This document shows positions 1 to 11,400 of a stretch of 64,000 nt of DNA, one piece after another (positions within the stretch are counted from its first letter, which is position 1; every line of letters begins with the position of its first letter). The position numbers were made by a program, and so were the translations under genes. The stretch covers positions 28,533 through 92,532 of the forward strand of contig NMRB01001030.1 of assembly GCA_002633025.1 (NCBI GenBank), in the 5' to 3' direction. This DNA is from Notospermus geniculatus. Its lineage: Eukaryota; Nemertea; Pilidiophora; Heteronemertea; Lineidae. The notes below the pieces were generated by a model. It was given only the letters and a program-made list of their open reading frames with translations, had not been told where the DNA came from and did not search any database.

Positions 1-3000
1 GTAGAAAATGCGAAAGCAGGACTCTGGTCTGTTTAGAAGAAGGATACACCTACAAAATGACACCAATTTTGTTCCCTTATCTTCATCAGAACAGCTCGGC
101 AGAGGCGTGGGAACGTTTGGTACCTCCCGTCAAAAGTGTCTCCTTAGCCAAAGTTTTTCGCCCAAGCCGAGTTCGCTCCGTCCTGCGTCACATAATGGGA
201 TATGACGGTGAATTATGCTAGAAAATGCGAAAGCAGGACTCTGGTCTGTTTAGAAGAAGGATACACCTACAAAATGACACCAATTTTGTTCCGTTATCTT
301 CATCAGAACAGCTCGGCAGAGGCGTGGAAACCTTTGATACCTCCCGTCAAAAGTGTCTCCTTAGCCAAAGTTTTTCGCCCAAGCCGAATTCCCTCCGTCC
401 TGCATCACATAATGGAAATTGACGGTGAATTACGCCAGAAAATGCGAAAGCAGGACTCTGGTCTGTTTAGAAGAAGGATACACCTACAAAATGACACCAA
501 TTTTGTTCCGTTATCTTCATCAGAACAGCTCGGCAGAGGCGTGGAAACTTTTGGTACCTCCTGTCAAAAGTGTCTCCTTACCCAAGGTGTTTCGCCCAAG
601 CCCAGCTCGCTCCGTCCAGCCTCACGTAATGGAATATAACGGCGAATTTCAGTAGAAAATGCGAAAGCAGGACTCTGGTCTGTTGGAAGAAGGATACACC
701 TACAAAATGACACCAATTTTGTTCCCTTATCTTCATCAGAACAGCTCGGCAGAGGCGTGGAAACGTTTGGTACCTCCCGTCAAAAGTGTCTCCTTACCCA
801 AAGTTTTTCGCCCAAGCTGAGTTCGCTCCGTCCTGCGTCACATAATGGAATATGACGATGAATTACGCTAGAAAATGCGAAAGCAGGATTCTGGTCTGTT
901 TAGAAGAAGGATACACCTACAAAATGACACCAATTTTGTTCCGCTATCTTCATCAGAACACCTCGGCAGGAGGCGTGAAACTTTTGGTACCTCCAACGTT
1001 TTTCGCCCAAGACCAGTTCGCTCCGTCCTGCGTTACATAATGGAATATGACGGCGAATTACGGTAGAAAATGCGAAAGCAGGACTCTGGTCTGTTTAGAA
1101 GAAGGATACACCTACAAAATGACACCAATTTTGTTCCCTTATCTTCATCAAAACAGCTCGGCAGAGGCGTGGGAACGTTTGGTACCTCCCGTCAAAAGTG
1201 TCTCCTTAGCCAAAATTTTTCGCCCAAGCCGAGTTCGGTCCGTCCTGCGTCACATAATGGGATATGACGGTGAATTATGCTAGAAAATGCGAAAGCAGGA
1301 CTCTGGTCTGTTTAGAAGAAGGATACACCTACAAAATGACACCAATTTTGTTCCGTTATCTTCATCAGAACAGCTCGGCAGAGACGTAGAAACTTTTGGT
1401 ATCTCCCGTCAAAAGTGTCTCCTTAGCCAAAGTTTTTCGCCCAAGCCGAATTCCCTCCGTCCTGCATCACATAATGGAAAATGACGGTGAATTACGCCAG
1501 AAAATGCGAAAGCAGGACTCTGGACTGTTTAGAAGAAGGATACACCTACAAAATGACACCAATTTTGTTCCGTTATTTTCATCAGAACAGCTCGGCAGAG
1601 GTGTGGAAACTTTTGGTACCTCCTGTCAAAAGTGTCTCCTTACCCAAGGTGTTTCGCCCAAGCCCAGTTCGCTCCGTCCAGCCTCACGTAATGGAGAATA
1701 TAACGGCGAATTTCAGTAGAAAATGCGAAAGCAGGACTCTGGTCTGTTTAGAAGAAGGTTACACCTACAAAATGACACCAATTTTGTTCCCTTATCTTCA
1801 TCAGAACAGCTCGGCAGATGCGTGGAAACGTTTGGTACCTCCTGTCAAAAGTGTCTCCTTAGCCAAGGTGTTTCGCCCAAGCCCAGTTCGCTCCGTCCAG
1901 TCTCACGTAATGGAATATAACGGCGAATTTCAATAGAAAATGCGAAAGCAGGACTCTGGTCTGTTTAGAAGAAGGTTACACCTACAAAATGACACAAAAA
2001 TGAAGAATTTCGAAAACACCTTTTTCATGATCAACTGAGTATTATTGAGACTAGCTTTCGACCCCTACTAGGTCTTCATCAGGTCTGATGAAAAACATTG
2101 GTTACATGGTATATAAGGCAGAAAACAATGACAGAAATGCAATATGAACAGGATCTGCTACACAAAGGGCAGAGAACAGTGTACACTCGGAAAACGTCCA
2201 GGGATAATGCTAAGTCAAACATATAGAGCAACGGTGTGAAAGTAGAAGAATGCTGGCTAGTTGGAGTACAAGAAAAGGATTAAGAAAAATTGTAATGTAC
2301 ACAAATGAAGTGGGTAAAGTAAGCACATATGGAGAAGGTTGAGTTGTAGGGATTATAATGTCCGAGAGGCCAGGCCAAGCACAATTGAGCGAGTTAAGGC
2401 CTACAACTGGTAGTGAGACATGAAACCGACAAAATGACACCAATTTTGTTCCCTTATCTTCATCAGAACACCTCGGCAGGAGGCGTGGAACCTTTGGTAC
2501 CTCCAACGTTTTTCGCCCAAGACCAGTTCGCTCCGTCCTGCGTTACATAATGGAATATGACGGCGAATTACGGTAGAAAATGCGAAAGCAGGACTCTGGT
2601 CTGTTTAGAAGAAGGTTACACCTACAAAATGACACCAATTTTGTTCCGTTATCTTCATCAGAACAGCTCGGCAGAGGCGTGGAAACGTTTGGTACCTCCC
2701 GTCAAAAGTGTCTCCTTAGCCAAAGTTTTTCGCCCAAGCCGAGTTCGCTCCGTCCTGCGTCACATAATGGAATATGACGATGAATTACGCTAGAAAATGC
2801 GAAAGCAGGATTCTGGTCTGTTTAGAAGAAGGATACACCTACAAAATGACACCAATTTTGTTCCGCTATCTTCATCAGAACACCTCGGCAGGAGGCGTGG
2901 AACTTTTGGTACCTCCAACGTTTTTCGCCCAAGACCAGTTCGCTCCGTCCTGCGTTACATAATGGAATATGACGGCGAATTACGGTAGAAAATGCGAAAG

Positions 3001-6000
3001 CAGGACTCTGGTCTGTTTAGAAGAAGGATACACCTACAAAATGACACCAATTTTGTTCCGTTATCTTCATCAGAACAGCTCGGCAGGAGGCGTGGAAACT
3101 TTTGGTACCTCCAAAGTTTTTCGCCCAAGGACAGTTCGCTCTCGTCCTGCGTTACATAATGGAATATGACGGCGAATTACGGTAGAAAATGCGAAAGCAG
3201 GACTCTGGTCTGTTTAGAAGAAGGATACACCTACAAAATGACACCAATTTTGTTCCGTTATCTTCATCAGAACAGCTCGGCAGGAGGCGTGGAAACTTTT
3301 GGTACCTCCAAAGTTTTTCGCCCAAGGACAGTTCGCTCTCGTCCTGCGTTACATAATGGAATATGACGGCGAATTACGGTAGAAAATGCGAAAGCAGGAC
3401 TCTGGTCTGTTTAGAAGAAGGATACACCTACAAAATGACACCAATTTTGTTCCGTTATCTTCATCAGAACAGCTCGGCAGGAGGCGTGGAAACTTTTGGT
3501 ACCTCCAAAGTTTTTCGCCCAAGGACAGTTCGCTCTCGTCCTGCGTTACATAATGGAATATGACGGCGAATTACGGTAGAAAATGCGAAAGCAGGACTCT
3601 GGTCTGTTTAGAAGAAGGATACACCTACAAAATGACACCAATTTTGTTCCGTTATCTTCATCAGAACAGCTCGGCAGGAGGCGTGGAAACTTTTGGTACC
3701 TCCAAAGTTTTTCGCCCAAGGACAGTTCGCTCTCGTCCTGCGTTACATAATGGAATATGACGGCGAATTACGGTAGAAAATGCGAAAGCAGGACTCTGGT
3801 CTGTTTTGAAGAAGGATACACCTACAAAATGACACCAATTGTGTCCCGTTATCTTCATCAGAACAGCTCGGCAGGAGGCGTGGAAACTTTTGGTACCTCC
3901 AAAGTTTTTCGCCCAAGGACAGTTCGCTTTCGTCCTGCGTTACATAATGGAATATGACGGCGAATTACGGTAGAAAATGCTAAAGCAGGACTCTGGTCTG
4001 TTTAGAAGAAGGATACACCTACAAAATGACACCAATTGTGTTCCGTTATCTTCATCAGAACAGCTCGGCAGGAGGCGTGGAAACTTTTGGTACCTCCAAA
4101 GTTTTTCGCCCAAGGACAGTTCGCTTTCGTCCTGCGTTACATAATGGAATATGACGGCGAATTACGGTAGAAAATGCTAAAGCAGGACTCTGGTCTGTTT
4201 AGAAGAAGGATACACCTACAAAATGACACCAATTGTGTTCCGTTATCTTCATCAGAACAGCTCGGCAGGAGGCGTGGAAACTTTTGGTACCTCCAAAGTT
4301 TTTCGCCCAAGGACAGTTCGCTTTCGTCCTGCGTTACATAATGGAATATGACGGCGAATTACGGTAGAAAATGCGAAAGCAGGACTCTGGTCTGTTTAGA
4401 AGAAGGATACACCTACAAAATGACACCAATTTTGTTCCGTTATCTTCATCAGAACAGCTCGGCAGGAGGCGTGGAAACTTTTGGTACCTCCAAAGTGTTT
4501 CGCCCAAGGACAGTTCGCTTCGTCCTGCGTTACATAATGGAATATGACAGCGAATTACGGTAGAAAATGCGAAAGCAGGACTCTGGTCTGTTTAGAAGAA
4601 GGATACACCTACAAAATGACACCAATTTTGTTCCGTTATCTTCATCAGAACAGCTCGGCAGGAGGCGTGGAAACTTTTGGTACCTCCAAAGTTTTTCGCC
4701 CAAGGACAGTTCGCTTTCGTCCTGCGTTACATAATGGAATATGACGGCGAATTACGGTAGAAAATGCTAAAGCAGGACTCTGGTCTGTTTAGAAGAAGGA
4801 TACACCTACAAAATGACACCAATTGTGTTCCGTTATCTTCATCAGAACAGCTCGGCAGGAGGCGTGGAAACTTTTGGTACCTCCAAAGTTTTTCGCCCAA
4901 GGACAGTTCGCTTTCGTCCTGCGTTACATAATGGAATATGACGGCGAATTACGGTAGAAAATGCGAAAGCAGGACTCTGGTCTGTTTAGAAGAAGGATAC
5001 ACCTACAAAATGACACCAATTGTGTTCCGTTATCTTCATCAGAACACCTCGGCAGGAGGCGTGGAAACTTTTGGTACCTCCAAAGTTTTTCGCCCAAGGA
5101 CAGTTCGCTTTCGTCCTGCGTTACAGAATGGAATATGACGGCGAATTACGGTAGAAAATGCGAAAGCAGGACTCAGGTCTGTTTAGAAGAAGGATACACC
5201 TACAAAATGACACCAATTTTGTTCCGTTATCTTCATCAGAACAGCTCGGCAGGAGGCGTGGAAACTTTTGGTACCTCCAAAGTTTTTCGCCCAAGGACAG
5301 TTCGCTTTCGTCCTGCGTTACATAATGGAATATGACGGCGAATTACGGTAGAAAATGCTAAAGCAGGACTCTGGTCTGTTTAGAAGAAGGATACACCTAC
5401 AAAATGACACCAATTGTGTTCCGTTATCTTCATCAGAACAGCTCGGCAGGAGGCGTGGAAACTTTTGGTACCTCCAAAGTTTTTCGCCCAAGGACAGTTC
5501 GCTTTCGTCCTGCGTTACATAATGGAATATGACGGCGAATTACGGTAGAAAATGCTAAAGCAGGACTCTGGTCTGTTTAGAAGAAGGATACACCTACAAA
5601 ATGACACCAATTGTGTTCCGTTATCTTCATCAGAACAGCTCGGCAGGAGGCGTGGAAACTTTTGGTACCTCCAAAGTTTTTCGCCCAAGGACAGTTCGCT
5701 TTCGTCCTGCGTTACATAATGGAATATGACGGCGAATTACGGTAGAAAATGCTAAAGCAGGACTCTGGTCTGTTTAGAAGAAGGATACACCTACAAAATG
5801 ACACCAATTGTGTTCCGTTATCTTCATCAGAACAGCTCGGCAGGAGGCGTGGAAACTTTTGGTACCTCCAAAGTTTTTCGCCCAAGGACAGTTCGCTTTC
5901 GTCCTGCGTTACATAATGGAATATGACGGCGAATTACGGTAGAAAATGCTAAAGCAGGACTCTGGTCTGTTTAGAAGAAGGATACACCTACAAAATGACA

Positions 6001-8350
6001 CCAATTGTGTTCCGTTATCTTCATCAGAACAGCTCGGCAGGAGGCGTGGAAACTTTTGGTACCTCCAAAGTTTTTCGCCCAAGGACAGTTCGCTTTCGTC
6101 CTGCGTTACATAATGGAATATGACGGCGAATTACGGTAGAAAATGCTAAAGCAGGACTCTGGTCTGTTTAGAAGAAGGATACACCTACAAAATGACACCA
6201 ATTGTGTTCCGTTATCTTCATCAGAACACCTCGGCAGGAGGCGTGGAAACTTTTGGTACCTCCAAAGTTTTTCGCCCAAGGACAGTTCGCTTTCGTCCTG
6301 CGTTACATAATGGAATATGACGGCGAATTACGGTAGAAAATGCTAAAGCAGGACTCTGGTCTGTTTAGAAGAAGGATACACCTACAAAATGACACCAATT
6401 GTGTTCCGTTATCTTCATCAGAACAGCTCGGCAGGAGGCGTGGAAACTTTTGGTACCTCCAAAGTTTTTCGCCCAAGGACAGTTCGCTTTCGTCCTGCGT
6501 TACATAATGGAATATGACGGCGAATTACGGTAGAAAATGCTAAAGCAGGACTCTGGTCTGTTTAGAAGAAGGATACACCTACAAAATGACACCAATTGTG
6601 TTCCGTTATCTTCATCAGAACAGCTCGGCAGGAGGCGTGGAAACTTTTGGTACCTCCAAAGTTTTTCGCCCAAGGACAGTTCGCTTTCGTCCTGCGTTAC
6701 ATAATGGAATATGACGGCGAATTACGGTAGAAAATGCGAAAGCAGGACTCTGGTCTGTTTAGAAGAAGGATACACCTACAAAATGACACCAATTGTGTCC
6801 CGTTATCTTCATCAGAACAGCTCGGCAGGAGGCGTGGAAACTTTTGGTACCTCCAAAGTTTTTCGCCCAAGGACAGTTCGCTTTCGTCCTGCGTTACATA
6901 ATGGAATATGACGGCGAATTACGGTAGAAAATGCTAAAGCAGGACTCTGGTCTGTTTAGAAGAAGGATACACCTACAAAATGACACCAATTGTGTTCCGT
7001 TATCTTCATCAGAACAGCTCGGCAGGAGGCGTGGAAACTTTTGGTACCTCCAAAGTTTTTCGCCCAAGGACAGTTCGCTTTCGTCCTGCGTTACATAATG
7101 GAATATGACGGCGAATTACGGTAGAAAATGCTAAAGCAGGACTCTGGTCTGTTTAGAAGAAGGATACACCTACAAAATGACACCAATTGTGTTCCGTTAT
7201 CTTCATCAGAACAGCTCGGCAGGAGGCGTGGAAACTTTTGGTACCTCCAAAGTTTTTCGCCCAAGGACAGTTCGCTTTCGTCCTGCGTTACATAATGGAA
7301 TATGACGGCGAATTACGGTAGAAAATGCGAAAGCAGGACTCTGGTCTGTTTAGAAGAAGGATACACCTACAAAATGACACCAATTGTGTTCCGTTATCTT
7401 CATCAGAACAGCTCGGCAGGAGGCGTGGAAACTTTTGGTACCTCCAAAGTTTTTCGCCCAAGGACAGTTCGCTTTCGTCCTGCGTTACATAATGGAATAT
7501 GACGGCGAATTACGGTAGAAAATGCGAAAGCAGGACTCTGGTCTGTTTAGAAGAAGGATACACCTACAAAATGACACCAATTGTGTCCCGTTATCTTCAT
7601 CAGAACAGCTCGGCAGGAGGCGTGGAAACGTTTGGTACCTCCAAAGTTTTTCGCCCAAGGACAGTTCGCTCTCGTCCTGCGTTACATAATGGAATATGAC
7701 GGCGAATTACGGTAGAAAATGCGAAAGCAGGACTCTGGTCTGTTTAGAAGAAGGATACACCTACAAAATGACACCAATTTTGTTCCCTTATCTTCATCAG
7801 AACAGCTCGGCAGAGACGTGGAAACTTTTGGTATCTCCCGTCAAAAGTGTCTCCTTAGCCAAAGTTTTTCGCTCAAGCCGAGTTCGCCCCGTCCTGCGTC
7901 ACATGGAATATGACGGTGAATTACCTTCTGTCCTCAGCCAAGTTTCACTTAGCCCATTTCGCTCCGTCCTCCGTTCAATTGAATATGACGGCAAATTGCG
8001 GTAGAAAATGCGAATGCAGGAAACTGGTCTGTTTAGAAGAAGCCTAGACCTACAAAATGACACTAATTGTGTCCCGTTATCTTTATCAGAACAGCTCGGC
8101 AGATGGTGTGGAAACTTTGTTACCTCCTCTCCTTCCCCAAAGTTTCACTTAGCCCAGTTCGCTCCGTCCTGCGTTCAATTAAAGACGACGGTGAATTACG
8201 GTAGAAAATGCGAAGAAGGATATACCTACAAAATGACACCAATTTTCTCCCGTTGTCTTTATCAGAACAGGTCTGGAAACTTTTGGTAGGCCTACCCACT
8301 GCCATAGTCGTCAGCCAAGTTTCACTTAGCCCAGTTCGTTCCGTTCGCGT
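1..8350 (+). repeat. Tandem satellite array, 197-bp and 217-bp monomers
   Basis: About 36 head-to-tail monomers fill this stretch and run off the left edge. Two length classes occur: a long form of about 217 bp, which carries an extra segment around CAAAAGTGTCTCCTTA, and a short form of about 195-197 bp that has AGGAGGCGTGG and lacks that segment. Long forms dominate 1-2000 and recur at 2557 and 7696; short forms dominate 2774-7695. Four monomers at 2969-3756 look identical, while those after about 7913 are strongly diverged, so the core is homogenised and the edge has decayed. Neither length is a multiple of three, so the open frames of about 65 codons shift between units and are not genes. 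I see no promoter or splice logic. Confidence 0.97.
1996..2428 (-). mobile_element. 433-bp insertion in the satellite with 12-bp target-site duplication
   Basis: The satellite stops at 1995 and resumes at 2429. The 12-mer ACAAAATGACAC occurs at both borders (1984-1995 and 2429-2440), which is what a target-site duplication looks like. The insert has no long open frame. Read on the minus strand, 2049-2100 contains CTGATGA, then a short hairpin (GACC / GGGTC) and GAAA. That is the order of the conserved core of a hammerhead ribozyme, a motif reported in Penelope-like retroelements and related non-autonomous elements. I could not form a convincing stem I or III by eye, so the ribozyme reading is tentative. 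The insertion itself is well supported. Confidence 0.75.
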
Positions 8351-8460
8351 TCAATTGAATAAAATGAATAGGCAACCCTTTCTTTGACGAGATTCATGAT
8401 TTAATTGGTCAATTTATACAAAAAATCAACCGAAGAAGCGCGACGAGCCGTGTTGGCCAG

Positions 8461-11400
8461 TTAGGGTCTCATTGTCCATAAACTAGGCTTTTTACACCCT
8501 TTGGTGTGGTCACCATAGTACATGTAACAGAAACCACGGTCGTTCATGACGATATCTTTGAGCGCGACTACCTCCTTGTAGGCGCCCGTACCTTCACCGT
8601 GGACTGGGGCGATTGGCCATCTTTGACGAATACGGCCGACTCCAGCGATCTCCGGGAGCACGATTTTAAGCCCAGAGGCACTGACTTTCCTCTTTACGTT
8701 ATTTTTGTCCAAGACGTACACAGATGGTCTCGCTGTATCAGCCTCGTCCTTTTCAGTCTGAAACGGATATGATTGAGTTAGGTTCGTTTTCCTGTGGAAA
8801 TTGCGTTTTCAACATGAAAGGGTAAAATCAAGAGAAATATAGGGCCGTATTATAGAAGCTTCCTAAAGGTTTACCCTTAGCTATTTTTTGCAGGGGGCAG
8901 AATACAAGCTTAAAGTGGACCTTTGAGTTAAGGAGGCTTCTAGAATGATGCAGGCCATAGTTTTTCTGTACGTCGGGGCTGTCTATGGAACGAAGACTTA
9001 TGAAACTGTAACCCAAGAAACCTCTGTAAAACTTTGACCCAACTATAAAGCTGCGGCAAAGCTGCGGCAGAATCTGAGGAACCCCCTGATCTTTATTCCG
9101 ACAGGGCGGCGCTGCGAGCGGTTTTACCGAAACGTTAAAAACCGAGCAAAGGAATACAAAATCTTCGCGTCACGACGTCCTTGAAACAGGGGCAAGACGT
9201 CGAAAACAGTAGAACCGTTCACAGCGCCTCCTGGCGGCAGTTTTCAGGATTGTCATTGTCTTACCTCTTCCTTATCCACAAAAAATTCGGCTGGGGTCCA
9301 GTAAAAGATGTCAGTCCTGGTGCCCTTATACGGCGTCTTCTCATCCCCTCTCCTACCCCCACTCGTGACCTCATTGTATCCCTTTCTGTCCTCCTTCTTT
9401 GCCTTGTCGTAGAAGGGAAGTTTGTAAGGGTTCCACGTCTGAAGGGGTGTAGTGTAGATGATCTCTATTGGAATGGCATACGACCATCGCTGACTAAAAA
9501 CAGATTAACCCTTTCAGTACAGGCTGACTCCCACACTTGACACTAGCGGCGAAATATCGTACCTCATTTATAGAAGATAACGCCATCTAGTGTCAAGTGT
9601 GGCTGACTCCGAGCCCGACGCGTCCGTTGCTCCTAGTTCTGTCGCCAGTCCCTGTTGACCGAGTCAAGCCGCTGATATTTTGAGCGTTTGTGTAGAAGAT
9701 GGCGCGCTTCAGAATGAGACCAGTCATGATCAACGCCTAGACTGGTTCGCGGGGGCGCAGCGGCAAGACGGGAACCAGGCTAAGAACGCCATTATAACAA
9801 TGACCGCGTAGGCCTACCATAATATTGAGCCTGCTGCTTCGCTATTTCGGCTGCGCCCTATCTAAAACATGTATAACGGCCAGTTTAAAGACTTACGTGT
9901 AAACTGTGCATTTGTTCGCCGTTTTTCTCGTCTTCGTATTATAAATGTCTTTGCACATCTTGACGCTAGACGGAGCCACGTTCTCATTTGACGTCATTGC
10001 CATCCAAATGCCGTAGTCAGCAAAGGCACGCTTTCTGACGGAGGTTCCGAGTGCTCCCTTCTTCTGTTCTTTGAAGTACCTTTGAAAGAACAAAATACGT
10101 TCTGTAACCATGAAACCGTCGAGATGTATGGGCGGTATTTTCAGCCAAAAAGGGATAATGGCAGAGGGAATTATTCGAAGAGGGGATATTCGCACAGGGA
10201 GCCTCTTTGGCGTTAGCGCTCAAAATTATGTGGCCTTTTCACAAAGGTAGGCCTACAACAGGACTTGGGCATCCCCATGAGTACTGCAGGGTGAAACGAT
10301 CAGGAAGACGCCGACTTGTATTAAAGGCGCGCCGGTCACCCATGCACGGAGTGATCGCCTCAACGTTGCTTAACTTCCAGTTGTGAGGCCAAAGCGCCAA
10401 CCACGAGACCATAAAAGAAATCATCCATGGCCGGCGGTTTAAGCGGTGCCATGTAGTAGCTGCAAGGCAGCACGACTTAGGGTCCGAGGTCTTTCGAAGT
10501 GTTCGAACCTCAAATTATCTGAAGAAACAGAGAATTACCTATGGTAGTAAGCTGCGTTTAGAACCTTATCTTTCTCGCCCGGTTTCATCTCATGCCTGCC
10601 TTTACATTCGTAAGCTGTGTAACCAAATGAATTATCCGTCAACTTTGCGCCGTAGTTATCTAATCCTGGTACTGTGTCCATCACCATGTCCAGGAACCGC
10701 CTGTAATGCTTATTCTCCTCCCATTTCTGGGTCGTATATTTACGTTTCTGTACCCAGTCTGCCTCCAGGCGGTAGTGCAACTGGAATCTGAAATTGGAAA
10801 GCAAAAGTCTTTCGCAATGAATAAGGTGATTTAGCGAATTGTTCGAACCTCAACTTAGGCTACTACCTGAACAAATAGAGAATTACCTATGGTAGTAAGC
10901 TGCGTTTAGAGCCTTATCTTTCTCGCCCGGTTTCATCTCATGCCTGCCTTTACATTCGTAAGCTGTGTAACCAAATGAATTATCCGTCAACTTTGCGCCG
11001 TAGTTATCTAATCCTGGTACTGTGTCCATCACCATGTCCAGGAACCGCCTGTAATGCTTATTCTCCTCCCACTTCTGGGTCGTGTATTTACGTTTCTGTA
11101 CCCAGTCTGCCTCCAGGCGGTAGTGCAACTGGAATCTGAAATTGGAAAGCAAAAGTCTTTCGCAATGAATAAGGTGAGGAGAAATGAAAATGATTTTTGG
11201 AATGTCCACTGCTTGAGAAGATTTGGAGATTATAAACTGGTCTTAGTCAAGATGTCTGAATGGAGAATCAAACGCCGCCATCTTGAATTAATTAAAGTAC
11301 TCACACCGGGAATTTGTTGCCTCTAAAAGCATATTTGCACAACTGCTGGGCTTTGCTGCCTTCGAATAGCACTTAGAACACGGTCAACTGCAAATCGAGG

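Noticed and set aside
2969-7700. CTGATGA on the minus strand of each satellite monomer as a hammerhead ribozyme
   Set aside because: The required GAAA is GAAC here and no stem II forms; only the first motif fits.
1-8350. Dozens of 60-150 codon open frames in the satellite (MTANYG..., MRKQDSG...)
   Set aside because: They repeat with the satellite, shift frame between 197- and 217-bp units, and have no splice or promoter context.
1-8350. CRISPR-like array of direct repeats
   Set aside because: Units are contiguous 197-217 bp satellite monomers without spacers, in eukaryotic DNA.
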